Part shown: positions 18,080-27,690 of the stretch, in pieces | Layout of the letters: each line of letters starts with the position of its first letter | How positions within the stretch are numbered: position 1 is the stretch's first letter | DNA from: Marimicrobium sp913061115 | Lineage (GTDB): Bacteria; Pseudomonadota; Gammaproteobacteria; Pseudomonadales; Halieaceae | DNA: 64,000 nt | Direction of reading: 5' to 3' | NCBI RefSeq assembly: GCF_047729875.1 | Contig: NZ_CP159826.1 | Span: 3,651,041 to 3,715,040, forward strand | The notes under the pieces: model-generated | Told to the model about the DNA's origin: nothing | The model's database searches: none | Seen by the model: only the letters and a program-made list of their open reading frames with translations | Position numbers and translations under genes: made by a program

Positions 18080-19373
18080 ACCGCCCTGCAATACTGCGAT
18101 GATTGACTATTCTGACCAAGTCAACAATCACCTGCTCTTCGCTGGTCATGGCAATGATATTTTTAAACTCGTTCGCACAGTTACCAATGACAATGGTCTG
18201 TCCATGGGAAATTGCTTCGTCGAGTGTTTCCACCATCAGCGAGGAAATGTGGGGGATAGCATTGAGGATATAGTCTTTATTGGCGCCTGTCAGTCTTGCG
18301 AGGTTTACGCTTTTATCATATAGGCACAGTTCATACCCCTTCCCGATCAGGCGCTCTACCACTTCAACCAGTGGACTCTCTCGCAGGTCATCGGTCCCTG
18401 CCTTGAAGCTAAAGCCCAGTATCGAGACTTTTTTGTTGCCCTTATCCATAATCATCGCTACGCCGCGATCAATTTGCTTGGCGTTATTAGTAAGGATGCT
18501 ACCAATAATTGGGAGCTCTAGATCGAGCGACTTCGCTTTGTAATTAAGTGCCCGTACGTCTTTAGGTAGGCAGGAACCGCCAAAGGCGAAGCCCGGCTTC
18601 ATGTAGTAGGGTGATAGGTTGAGCTTCGTGTCTTGACAAAATATATCCATGACGTCGTGGCCGTCGATACCGATGGCTTTGCAAAGATTGCCAATTTCAT
18701 TGGCAAAACCTACTTTAACCGCATGCCATACATTATCGGTGTATTTCACCATTTCCGCAGTTTCGATGTCGGTCCGAATGAGTGGTGCACTGAGGTCACT
18801 ATATAGCCTTGCTAGCAACTCTCCACTTGTTGTGCCAATTTCCCCAATAACTGTTTTAGGCGGATTATAGTAATCGTATATCGCAGTGCCTTCTCGCAAG
18901 AATTCGGGGTTATTGCAAACACCAAAATTGACGCCCGCCTTTTTACCCGAAATCTTTTCGAGAGTGGGGATAACAACGTCACGCATACTGCCTGGCAACA
19001 TGGTACTGCGTATCACTACGACGTGAAAATCGTCCTTATTTCGCAACACAGAGCCAATGTCTTGACACACTCTCTCGACAAAGGATAGATCCAAGTTGCC
19101 ATTTGCTTGACTGGGAGTACCAACGGAAATAAAGGAAATCGTTGTATTAGTGACCGCGTACTCCGCATTACTCGTCGCCTCTAATCGGCCACTAGTGACG
19201 CCTGCTACAAGCAGCGCTTCCAGATCCTTTTCGATAATTGGAGCCAAGCCCTGGTTGATCAGGTCCACCTTTGTCGGATTGGGGTCGACACCGATCACAG
19301 TGTGCCCGTCGCTGCTCAGGCATGCAGCAGAGACAGCCCCCACATAGCCCATGCCAAAAATACTGATGTTCAT
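18060..19373 (-). CDS. algD: GDP-mannose 6-dehydrogenase, AlgD-like
   Basis: The 437-residue protein is a nucleotide-sugar dehydrogenase very like Pseudomonas AlgD (436 residues): Rossmann motif GMGYVGAVS at 7-15, the NPEFLREGTAI block at 155-165, the central helix with NVWHAVKV near 214, and the catalytic cysteine C268 in FAFGGSCLPKD at the position known for AlgD. AlgD oxidises GDP-mannose to GDP-mannuronate, the precursor of alginate. Similarity to AlgD rather than to Ugd-type UDP-glucose dehydrogenases is by eye along the whole length. No alg8/alg44/algK genes are nearby, so this is not a classic alginate operon. Confidence 0.82.
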   Translation of the reverse strand: MNISIFGMGYVGAVSAACLSSDGHTVIGVDPNPTKVDLINQGLAPIIEKDLEALLVAGVTSGRLEATSNAEYAVTNTTISFISVGTPSQANGNLDLSFVERVCQDIGSVLRNKDDFHVVVIRSTMLPGSMRDVVIPTLEKISGKKAGVNFGVCNNPEFLREGTAIYDYYNPPKTVIGEIGTTSGELLARLYSDLSAPLIRTDIETAEMVKYTDNVWHAVKVGFANEIGNLCKAIGIDGHDVMDIFCQDTKLNLSPYYMKPGFAFGGSCLPKDVRALNYKAKSLDLELPIIGSILTNNAKQIDRGVAMIMDKGNKKVSILGFSFKAGTDDLRESPLVEVVERLIGKGYELCLYDKSVNLARLTGANKDYILNAIPHISSLMVETLDEAISHGQTIVIGNCANEFKNIIAMTSEEQVIVDLVRIVNHRSIAGRYDGICW

Positions 19374-19474
19374 ACTGTGGGCACTATACATAAAAGAATG
19401 TACTCATATACTACTGTGTAAAATCCCATAAACGCAAATTTGTAAGGTGTTATTTTATTGCTATCACGTTGCCG

Positions 19475-21466
19475 CTAGACAGTGATGTCGACGATTAGTG
19501 TAGTAGACCCGCTAATCTTGAGGCTTTCCACCACAGTAGTTATCGGAGCTTTGACATCATAGGACTTTGATATCCAGCCAATTACAGGGTTTTCGGCGCC
19601 GCGGCTCACAATAATTTCACGATGTGCGAGGGGAGTAAACGTGAACCCAGCAGTTTGCCCTTCACGTGTAACAGAGATGGCATCTTGCTCGACAGCTATC
19701 TCACAGGCTTCCGCAAAGTGCCAGATACGTTCTACCAAATGTTGGCCTACACATTCGATATAGTCAGTTACACGGAAGCGGCGCAGATCCGCGTTGTATT
19801 CTATCTCTCGCCGGTGGGTAACAGGATCGGACAGCCGATGGTATCCGTTGTGGCTAGCCAGCAAGCGCTGCTTTTTCCTGCTGCTCTCCCATATCTCGCA
19901 CACCGCTTCAGCTTTATGAATCCACATAAAGTTGCCGCCAGATTCGGATTGGTCCGCAGAATCTATACGCACGGTATTATGCGCCAACGTTCCTCTGAAA
20001 TAGTCCCTCCATACTTTTTGTGTGTGGTAAGCGTATGTGCCAGGGTCCACCAGTATCTCGTAGCCGGCTACAGACAGCACCATAGACAACGCATCTGCAT
20101 GGCCGTGTGCCGCGATGCCGAGGTAGCCCAATGGGCCTACATCGACAATACATTTCACTTCCAGTTCGGTGTCAAAGTCACCCCCAACAATATAGTATCC
20201 GCCAGTAGGGTAGCTCCTATTCAAACTGACTTTTGTCACGCTTGCGCCACCTTCGCGAGAGTAGTCAAGCCCAAGCAACCACTGAGTCTTATCATCAACA
20301 GCGCCTGCTTTTTGCAAATACTCAGGTCGACCGAACAGTAATCCACCCGTCGCCAACAAGGACTTATAAGGACAAAATTTCTTATCAGGACAAAGTCGGG
20401 TCACGTAGCCGTCGTCAGCATCACCAATCATGGGTACATTACCCTGAACATCCATGATCGAGGCCACAAACCCGATCATCTGATCCAATCGTTCCCAGTA
20501 GGCGGCAGGAAAATCATGATTCGTAGATCTCGCCGCCAAACCAGAAAATAATAGAAAGTCGAGCACAAATTGCTGATAGGAAACAGCCTGCTCCCGATTC
20601 ACCCCGTCCTCGGTATTCTGTGTCAGTGCCTCTTCCAGCAAAATACGATAAGACACCTCCCGCCACTGCCCCCACGCCTGCCAGAAAGGCCATGTAACTG
20701 AAGCAATATACAATCCGGCCGCCTCGCCGATAAGATGATTGTTCGCCGAGGAATACCGGGACCAATACAAGTTAATGCTGTGGCAATGCTGGTAAATAGA
20801 ATTAAGCCAACGCTCCCGCAATGCTTCACCTCGTCTTCCCCGAAAGAGTTCGGATTGCTCACCCCCAATCAGCTGCCACACGATGGACCAGTTTATGAGG
20901 CGAATGCCCAACTCCAAAGAGCTCGTCCAGTTAGGGCCCAGAGGATAGGGGCACTGTTCCAGCCAAGACGAAAGCTGCTCGGCAAAACCATCAAGGAACC
21001 GGCGCTCTCTCGACAAGGCATAAGCCTGTGCTAACACAACCCACTGCAGATGCCGATTAGGCTCCCAAAGATACTTGATATCCCCGACCACTTCGGAGTT
21101 ACGATAATCTAGCGCCCTGCCAAACATAAGAGGGGCATGAACACCAGATTTAGGGTCAGTATTCCATAAGGGAATAGAGCCCAAACTGGCCGGTCTCAAT
21201 GCAAAAATAGGCACCTCGCCACCAAGTACACGTGTGGCTTCCTCCAAATAACCATCCGCTGGCAACGCCGTACTGGATTGCAGCCAGGGCCTAACCTTAA
21301 TTGAGAGATCTGGAGCAGGAGCGAGCTTAGCGCTAAAAAATCCAAGGCGTTGCAGATTTATAAGGCATTTTTCTCTGATGCGATGTAATAATTCTGACAC
21401 TGACATGCAACGTAAGCGGTTCCAAAACCATCTCAATTTTTCATTAGTTTTTCTGAAAGCACTCAT
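19475..21466 (-). CDS. Heparinase II/III-like (uronate lyase-fold) protein
   Basis: The 663-residue protein has the two-part heparinase II/III architecture: an alpha-helical toroid (about 60-370) with the catalytic-type NNHLIGEAAGLY near residue 242, and a beta-sandwich (about 410-660) with HGHADALSMVLSVAGYEILVDPG and GTLAHNTVRID near 465-515. Such enzymes cleave uronic-acid-containing polysaccharides by beta-elimination; alginate lyases PL15/PL17 share the fold. No signal peptide is evident, and several EPS-locus members lack proven lyase activity. Next to algD it may trim or turn over a uronate polymer. Divergent from the next gene. Confidence 0.82.
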   Translation of the reverse strand: MSAFRKTNEKLRWFWNRLRCMSVSELLHRIREKCLINLQRLGFFSAKLAPAPDLSIKVRPWLQSSTALPADGYLEEATRVLGGEVPIFALRPASLGSIPLWNTDPKSGVHAPLMFGRALDYRNSEVVGDIKYLWEPNRHLQWVVLAQAYALSRERRFLDGFAEQLSSWLEQCPYPLGPNWTSSLELGIRLINWSIVWQLIGGEQSELFRGRRGEALRERWLNSIYQHCHSINLYWSRYSSANNHLIGEAAGLYIASVTWPFWQAWGQWREVSYRILLEEALTQNTEDGVNREQAVSYQQFVLDFLLFSGLAARSTNHDFPAAYWERLDQMIGFVASIMDVQGNVPMIGDADDGYVTRLCPDKKFCPYKSLLATGGLLFGRPEYLQKAGAVDDKTQWLLGLDYSREGGASVTKVSLNRSYPTGGYYIVGGDFDTELEVKCIVDVGPLGYLGIAAHGHADALSMVLSVAGYEILVDPGTYAYHTQKVWRDYFRGTLAHNTVRIDSADQSESGGNFMWIHKAEAVCEIWESSRKKQRLLASHNGYHRLSDPVTHRREIEYNADLRRFRVTDYIECVGQHLVERIWHFAEACEIAVEQDAISVTREGQTAGFTFTPLAHREIIVSRGAENPVIGWISKSYDVKAPITTVVESLKISGSTTLIVDITV

Positions 21467-21621
21467 TGCTATTTGTATTCACCTCCAAAAAAACAGCCGC
21501 CCATACTCGAATCGAATAGGTTAAACTGCCCGTACGCTAGAAAATGATCTGCGCGAGCACGCCACCATTATACGTAAAATTGTCTGCTTGGTTGGGACGC
21601 CGAACATAAAAGGTCACTTCA

Positions 21622-22761
21622 ATGGCAAAAAAAAATATTTTAATCCTAACCCCCAGCCTGCACAACAGTGGCGGAGTCGCCAATTACTACAGCATTCTGC
21701 AGAACAAATTTCCATTCGACTACGCGTTTTTCATCGTCGGTAAGCGAGAGGGAGATGCCCAGAAAGACACCAGGACTCGCCATCTCGTCAGGCTGATCTC
21801 TGACTACTGTGCATTTATTCGGACATTATGGCGCAGTGATCTCGATCTCGTACTTATCAATCCATCTCTCAACTTTAATGGCTTCAGTCGAGACTACATT
21901 TTTTATCTTATTGCGAAGCTTTTAAAAAAGAAAACCATTGTGTTTTTTAGAGGGTGGGATGACAACTATGCCAAAGTAGTATTCACTGGGAAATTTCGCT
22001 ACTTTTTCCGTCCTTTGCGAAACACAGACGGATTTATAGTGCTAGCGAAATGCTTCAGCGATACCATTACCTCTCGCTTGAACACATCACGCGTCTTTGT
22101 TGAATCAACGATATTTGACGAACGTATATTGCCACAGGGGTATGACGCACTTTATAACTTAAAAAATCCCAATGAGAAAATACGTATGCTTTTTCTCTCA
22201 CGCATTGAGGCAGATAAAGGTATTTATGAATCGATTGCCGCATATAAAGCACTTCGCGCCAAAAATGTGAATGTCGAGCTTGTGATTGCAGGAGATGGAA
22301 GTGAGGCCAGTAATATTCAACGGATGATTGCTGAGCATGATGATGAGGGCCTACGGTACCTAGGGAGAATAAGTGGTGCTGAAAAAGCAGATGCGCTTTT
22401 ATCATCAAGCGTACTCTTGTTTCCATCAATGCATGCTGAAGGAATGCCCAATACTGTGTTGGAGGCAATGGGATGTGGGCTTGCTGTCCTGACAACCAGA
22501 GTCGGGGGGATAAACGATTTTTTTGTCGGTGATTTAATGGGGGCCGAACTGACAGGAGATCTTACTCAAGGAATCGTAGGGGCTGTCTCGGCACTGGTCA
22601 GTGACAATGCCCGTCTTAAGTCGATCTCCGAATACAACTATAGCTTTGCAAAGCAGTACTTCCACTCTGAAAGAGTGGTTGAGCGCCTAGACCATATTAT
22701 TGATTCGGTAATTCATAACTCCGACTGTGGATCCTTCTGGTACGAATCCGAAGCCCGCTAG
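21622..22761 (+). CDS. Glycosyltransferase family 4 protein
   Basis: The 379-residue GT-B protein opens with ILILTPSLHNSGGVANYY, the glycine-rich acceptor-side loop of GT4 enzymes, and has the donor-side blocks RMLFLSRIEADKGIYESI near 190, VIAGDGSE near 220 and FPSMHAEGMPNTVLEAMGCGLAV at about 275-297, containing the EX7E motif. AAAAGG about nine bases upstream supports the ATG at 21622. It presumably adds one sugar of the EPS repeat. It is the first gene of the plus-strand half of the variable region. Confidence 0.88.
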   Translation: MAKKNILILTPSLHNSGGVANYYSILQNKFPFDYAFFIVGKREGDAQKDTRTRHLVRLISDYCAFIRTLWRSDLDLVLINPSLNFNGFSRDYIFYLIAKLLKKKTIVFFRGWDDNYAKVVFTGKFRYFFRPLRNTDGFIVLAKCFSDTITSRLNTSRVFVESTIFDERILPQGYDALYNLKNPNEKIRMLFLSRIEADKGIYESIAAYKALRAKNVNVELVIAGDGSEASNIQRMIAEHDDEGLRYLGRISGAEKADALLSSSVLLFPSMHAEGMPNTVLEAMGCGLAVLTTRVGGINDFFVGDLMGAELTGDLTQGIVGAVSALVSDNARLKSISEYNYSFAKQYFHSERVVERLDHIIDSVIHNSDCGSFWYESEAR

Positions 22762-22908
22762 GGCAGGAAGGCGATGCAGGGTATTTTAGCAAGAGGATCC
22801 GGCCGACTGTTCTTTGTGTTTCATCTGGCGTTTTTATTGGCTATGATGCGTGAAACGCAATAAGACTAACTGACATCTCTATGCTAATCTCAGGCCGGTA
22901 ATCCCAGA

Positions 22909-23766
22909 ATGCTTCCGAGTCGCGTATCTTTAAATAAAACTCTCTGTAAATGGGAGAATGGATTGGCAACCATCGGTGGCCTGCGTGCAATCCAAGGGCA
23001 AGCAGCAGCGACGGATCACCCCATCTTTGTCATCGGAACAGGACGCTGTGGCAGTACATTATTTAGTCGAGTTCTTGAGTCTCACGAGGACATCCTTATT
23101 TACCCTACAGAAGCGAATAACCTGTTCTACCCGAAGACATATCCTTTTCGTGACGCGCAGATAAAGACGCCACCGATTTTGGAAGACCCTGGCTTGTACA
23201 CGGAGCTTTCAGTAGGCGCCTGGCCGGCTGGTCATGAAACTAAAATACGCAATACTTTAAGGGGGTTCCAGTGCCTCAATAAGCGTGGGAATGTTTTTGT
23301 GCTGAAGAGTGCAATGATATCCTTTCTTATCCCACATCTGTTACGCCTCTTTCCCGAAGCGAAGTTTATTCACCTGTATAGATATGGCCCTTCCGTCGTT
23401 ACGTCGCTTATAGAGAAAGAGCTGCACAAATACAAAAATTTAACGACAAGGAATGATTTTTTAATTTGGGCTGCAGGTTATTGGAATAGCTGTATCAAGG
23501 AAATTGATAGGGCTAACACGAAGTATTCGCTGACCGCTAATGGCAAACTTTTAGAATTGAGTTATGAAAGTTTCTGCGAGGACCCAAAAGCTGTGTCCAA
23601 AAAGCTCGCTCGGTTTATGCGGTGTGACCCAGCCAAGTTCACCTTCGACTTCTCAACCGTCAAGAGTACTAATTATAAGGCTGACGCCATGAGTCCTGAC
23701 GATCTAAGGCTCGTTTGTGACGTAATAAAATCCAGCCTCGACCTTAAAGGTTACTTGGAAACTTGA
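22909..23766 (+). CDS. Sulfotransferase family protein
   Basis: The 285-residue protein has the PAPS-binding 5-prime loop FVIGTGRCGSTLFSRVL at about residues 38-54 and the 3-prime phosphate-type block FIHLYRYGPSVVTSLIEKE near 150-168, plus an ELSYESFCEDP segment near 220 that in the family precedes the C-terminal region. It would transfer sulfate from PAPS to a hydroxyl, plausibly on the EPS. A second, broken sulfotransferase lies 5 kb downstream. Base use is AT-richer than in the core operon. Confidence 0.82.
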   Translation: MLPSRVSLNKTLCKWENGLATIGGLRAIQGQAAATDHPIFVIGTGRCGSTLFSRVLESHEDILIYPTEANNLFYPKTYPFRDAQIKTPPILEDPGLYTELSVGAWPAGHETKIRNTLRGFQCLNKRGNVFVLKSAMISFLIPHLLRLFPEAKFIHLYRYGPSVVTSLIEKELHKYKNLTTRNDFLIWAAGYWNSCIKEIDRANTKYSLTANGKLLELSYESFCEDPKAVSKKLARFMRCDPAKFTFDFSTVKSTNYKADAMSPDDLRLVCDVIKSSLDLKGYLET

Positions 23767-23814
23767 TGAAACACTCTAGTAAAATCGACCACTTATCTAT
23801 CTTCGCTCTTTAGC

Positions 23815-24917
23815 ATGAAAATTCTCATATTAATGCGAGGCTGCATCTTTACCGCTCGTGGTAGCGCAGAAGTGCAACTCAATTTTATTAAGGACGCGTT
23901 TTTCAGGGCTGGTCATGAGGTCCATTTTACGTGTGATGAGAAGGTAAGCGTCCAGATTGATGATCCGCAGGCAACTTACCATAGCCTCCCGGATCGCGGG
24001 AAACGTGCCTCATGGAGAAATTACGGCGTTATAAAGAGGCGGGTCGCCGAAATTAAACCCGATATCATTTATCAGCGAGTTCGGCAGGGTTACACGGCTT
24101 TAGGTGCAGTTATCGCAAAGCAAAATGGGATACCATTTGTACACCATATTAGCGCAGATTATGCCTGTAAAAAAATCGCGTGGCGTTTGATCAGAGCTTT
24201 TTGGGCGGTCTAGTTTTAGAATATTTGGGACGCTACGGCATAGCACATACAGACCTTCGGATTGCCCAAACAAAAATACAAGCTAATATGCTGAAGGCCA
24301 ATTTTGGCCTCGAGAGTCTAGTGATTCCCAACGGGCATCCTGCACCGTCGCGACAGGGCGTAAAAGCTAACCCTCCGGTGGTTCTTTGGGTAGCAAATAT
24401 TAAGGCATGGAAACAACCGAAAATCTTTATAGACTTAGCCAAACGGATGAGTGATACCGAAGCAAAGTTCGTTATGACAGGGAAAGAAAGGGACAAAAAA
24501 TTTCATAACAAATTTCTTGAAATGATCCTCCCTGTTCAGAACCTCGAGTACGTTGGGCAATTATCTCTAGAGGAGGTCAATGTCTGGCTTGCAAGATCTA
24601 GTATATTTGTTACCACGTCGCTGCCGCGTGAAGGATTCCCTAATACCTTTGTTCAAGCCTGGTTAAGATCTGTACCCGTGGCTTCACTAAGCTTCGATCC
24701 AGATGATATTAACACAACACAGGATATCGGATTTTTGTCCAAGACTTCGGATAACCTTGAGAGGGATGTGAGAGTTTTGCTATCGTCTCAGCAAATGAGG
24801 CTTGAGATGGGCGCCAGGGCAAGGCTTTTCTCGCTAGCTAATTTCCACACACCAGTGACCGATGCGGTCTACCTGCGCGAATTTCGTCGGCTGGTTAACG
24901 CAACGCAAAAATTGTAA
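23815..24917 (+). pseudogene. Glycosyltransferase family 4 gene interrupted by a frameshift
   Basis: Two overlapping frames together make one GT4 protein. Residues 1-132 (23815-24213) carry the N-terminal domain (ILILMRGCIFTARGSAEVQ, then IIYQRVRQG and PFVHHISADY). The second frame supplies the C-terminal domain (LRIAQTKIQANMLK, VMTGKERD, EGFPNTFVQAWL). The break is at a run of seven A at 24169-24175: one extra A would give a continuous reading through CKKNRVAFDQSF into the second frame. Either the gene is recently inactivated, the run is a sequencing error, or slippage restores some full-length protein. Confidence 0.8.
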
Positions 24918-24940
24918 CTTGGCTGTTTTTTCACCCATAG

Positions 24941-25541
24941 GCGTGCTGCTGGAGGGGGGCTCTCGAAAGAACAGCACAACGGCTGTTAAAAAGAGTTTCT
25001 ATCGATGATATACGTTGTGTTGCGAACCCCGTTCAGGTCAAAGAAGGCTGGGGTGGAGCAAAAATCGACCAATTCCCCCCCTATAACTTTTTTGCTCTTT
25101 TTCACAGTGGAAGCGAAGAAGAAGCCATAAAAGATATGCAGAGTTGTTATTACCAGCGAATGCTCGTCCATGGGCACATTTTTATACCTAAAGCAGAGGG
25201 GGTATGGCAGGCGGCTCAATGCATAGGGATATAGACGTGCAGCATGAGGTGACTGGAATTTCTTTGGCAAAGGATTTTGGAAATGTTAATTATGACCTCG
25301 TCTTGCGGGTTATAAAAAAGTGAACTATAGATTTGAGCCGTTTCGGTCTGTAAGAGACCACGGACAGAAGTATTCTTGGGATTTTGTCCGGCTAATTCCC
25401 GGGGATGGCACGTATCATTTGCGGGGAGTTCATCGCCGGGTTGCCGCCTTAGCGGTTTGTGGTCACCAAGAGGTGACAGCTACCGTTTCGGAGTCAATAT
25501 TTCTAAAGACAATCAGAAAAATAGCGACAAAACTCTTCTAG
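24941..25541 (+). pseudogene. Broken hypothetical gene with a C-terminal ParB-like GxHRR segment
   Basis: Three consecutive frames join into one plausible protein. Frame one (24941 to about 25198) reads VANPVQVKEGWGGAKID, then NFFALFHSGSEEEAIKDM. Frame two (about 25200-25323) reads SMHRDIDVQHEVTGISLAKD. Frame three (25320-25541) reads RFEPFRSVRDHGQKYSWDF, then GVHRRVAALAVCGHQEV, similar to ParB-like nuclease-fold segments with a GxHRxAAL motif. Each switch sits at a homopolymer (five G near 25197-25201, six A at 25314-25319) and each is repaired by adding one base. No convincing start codon remains. Function is not recognised; related sequences seem to occur in polysaccharide loci. Confidence 0.6.
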
Positions 25542-25594
25542 TGAAGAGATCTTCCAGTTCTGGTCTACTTGCACAGTAGGCAGATATGTTATCT

Positions 25595-26956
25595 TTAAGC
25601 TCCAGCCCTTGTCGCCTCAGTATCTCCCGAAATCATATGGGCCCTAATGTTTGCGGTCATTTTTTTCCGCTCGCCTTTCTTCATTCGCAGAGCGTTCGCG
25701 GCGACCATGCCAGAATAAAACCAGAAGGTATATGCGATAGCACTATCTCGAAACATATCGCGAAAAAACAACGCCAATGTTGCTACTGCAATTACACCCG
25801 TCCACCCCAGCGCAAGCTGGGCTGAGATACCCTCTCCTTTACTAAGTTTTCTAGCATCGCTGTAAAGCATGTAAAAGAAAATAAAATATATTATAAGACC
25901 AAGTACACCAATCTCCCACAGGAACATAGAAACAGTGGAGTCGATACGAACGGTATAGTCACCAGTATCGGGTCTATCAGCAGCAAGGCTCTCTATAGCA
26001 GAGTCAGAAACACTGCCTATACCCAAGCCAAAAAATAGTTTGAACGGTTCATCAGACAGCTGAACCAACGGGAGAAGCACGAGATCAACATAGCCTGTTT
26101 TATTCACCCTGCGAGCGTCAATAGCGCCGCGATTTAGATAGTTCTCAGCTGTGCCGCTAGTAAAAAATTCGATTATCCCGCCCCGCCGACTTTCTCTGCC
26201 GAATTGAGCAAAATAATCATATGTCGCCACAAATCCGACCCCCACGACTGCCAGCACTGTGAGCACGCCCAGAATCTGTTTGCCATTTTTCCTATTGCTC
26301 CCCGTTCGAAAATTAATCAATATTGGAACAACAAACGCCAAGGGGATGTATCCGATACTCGCCTTTGATTCAGATAACATGATCGGCATGGACATGAGAA
26401 ACAAGAAAGTGACATAGCGAGCGGTCGTCATCCGTTGCCGCAGATAAAATGCAGTCAGAACCGCCATGGCTCCAGCAAGTAAAATCGGGATCTGACCACC
26501 ACTAGACAGTGTTCCTGAGATATGGTCTCCAGAACTAGTAATGCCAAATTGTATAAATTTTTGATACAAGGCAAGAGGCCCTTGTAATAACACGAAAGCC
26601 AGTAGCAATTTGAGCTGTGAGCTGATCTGCTTTTCACTAAACGTGAAAACTGCAGGCAGGAAGAAGAAAGGCAGGAACTTTAAGTAGTTACGAACTCCGA
26701 CGATCAAAGAACCCGCAGTAGTGGAGTTCGATGCCACCCCAACGAGCATTACTGCTAATAAACATAGGAACAGAATTACATACTTCTTAGATATCGCACC
26801 GTCTCTGGAGGCGGATAAAACCAGGACAACTAGGACCGCAATCATAGACAGTATGTCTGGCAACCACGCTATAGACGTGTGAATAAGATCCAACTTAACT
26901 GACAGATAGTCTAAAAAGAAAACAGAGGCGAACAGCAAGTAGATAAATTTATTCAT
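25595..26956 (-). CDS. Wzy-like O-antigen/EPS polymerase or ligase family membrane protein
   Basis: The 453-residue protein is highly hydrophobic with about ten to eleven predicted helices and a larger polar loop at about 255-330 containing the segment RRGGIIEFFTSGTAENYLNR and a final FFGLGIGSVSDSA block, as in O-antigen ligase/polymerase (Wzy_C) proteins. It most likely polymerises the lipid-linked repeats in the periplasmic face of the membrane. The family is recognised by topology and the loop pattern rather than by strict motifs. It is the only intact gene between 24.9 and 29.6 kb, which suggests continued selection. Confidence 0.75.
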   Translation of the reverse strand: MNKFIYLLFASVFFLDYLSVKLDLIHTSIAWLPDILSMIAVLVVLVLSASRDGAISKKYVILFLCLLAVMLVGVASNSTTAGSLIVGVRNYLKFLPFFFLPAVFTFSEKQISSQLKLLLAFVLLQGPLALYQKFIQFGITSSGDHISGTLSSGGQIPILLAGAMAVLTAFYLRQRMTTARYVTFLFLMSMPIMLSESKASIGYIPLAFVVPILINFRTGSNRKNGKQILGVLTVLAVVGVGFVATYDYFAQFGRESRRGGIIEFFTSGTAENYLNRGAIDARRVNKTGYVDLVLLPLVQLSDEPFKLFFGLGIGSVSDSAIESLAADRPDTGDYTVRIDSTVSMFLWEIGVLGLIIYFIFFYMLYSDARKLSKGEGISAQLALGWTGVIAVATLALFFRDMFRDSAIAYTFWFYSGMVAANALRMKKGERKKMTANIRAHMISGDTEATRAGA

Positions 26957-27483
26957 TTATATCCAAAAAACAGAAAGGAGCCGTCAACCGTCCCTTTCAG
27001 TATCATTGTGTACACTCTGGCATCTCGAAAAAGCTGAGTCAATCATGCTAAACGCGTCGGGCCCCATTTATTAATGATAAAGTCCATAACTTTAGAAGTC
27101 CTGGCATCTAGCCTCAGCAGTGTAAACTAGAAATTTTTTTCAAGGAGGTGCCGATATGTCCTACAAAACATTCTACGTCTGCACGTTTAACTCTGACCCG
27201 CTAGATATCTTAGCACAGTGCTTGCGGGGGCGATGTCCAAATAGGTGTATTTTTCAAATAGTAGCGCGTTGCCCCCCGAGTGTGATGCCCAATACAACGC
27301 CCGCACAGTTTGGCCCTTGCACTGTCAGATTTCGCCTCTTTGCGTCTTATGTTCTTACCCTATAATGGCTCCAATGGCGTCAGAGTTTACGCTATAGGCG
27401 CAGAGTCGGGGACTCCCCCCATAGTCGGTCTCGCATGTGCCGCTCTCTCTTTAACGTTGACGAAAGTGGTTATTCTTTACTAA
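26957..27483. other. Gene-poor stretch with one weak reading frame
   Basis: No family is recognised here. One frame at 27156-27365 (69 codons) is preceded by a very strong ribosome-binding site, AAGGAGGTG at 27142-27150, five bases before its ATG, yet the predicted peptide is rich in Cys, Arg and Pro and looks like a frame-shifted remnant after its first 25 residues. It may mark the start of a lost gene. Confidence 0.35.
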
Positions 27484-27690
27484 GAAGCATGTCTCATTGC
27501 ATTAGTTGATCCCCGTCATATTGAATACTTCGGCAAAGGGGATCTTGGCTACCACGATTACTGTTAGGACGATGTGCATTATCAACAAAAATGGTCTTTC
27601 GGGTTTTGGTTCATCGGGTCAATAAACATTAAGAAGACTAGAGCGTCTATTTTTATACGTCTAAATACTGAATGGCCAAACCAAAAATAG
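27484..27690 (+). pseudogene. Protein-like fragment of unknown family with one internal stop
   Basis: The plus-strand frame from 27484 reads EACLIALVDPRHIEYFGKGD, then a TAG at 27565-27567, then DDVHYQQKWSFGFWFIG and a further 25 residues to a stop at 27688. The aromatic-rich, balanced composition looks like coding sequence, unlike the surrounding frames, but no family is recognised. It may belong with the truncated frame starting at 27156. Confidence 0.3.

Noticed and set aside
19658..19673. parS-like CCCTTCACGTGTAACA
   Set aside because: Only 12 of 16 bases match the consensus and it lies inside the heparinase-like gene, far from parAB.
24169..24175. Programmed -1 frameshift at the poly-A run in the GT4 gene
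   Set aside because: The codon phase does not make a proper A-AAA-AAA slip site and no downstream stimulatory hairpin is evident; loss or error is simpler.
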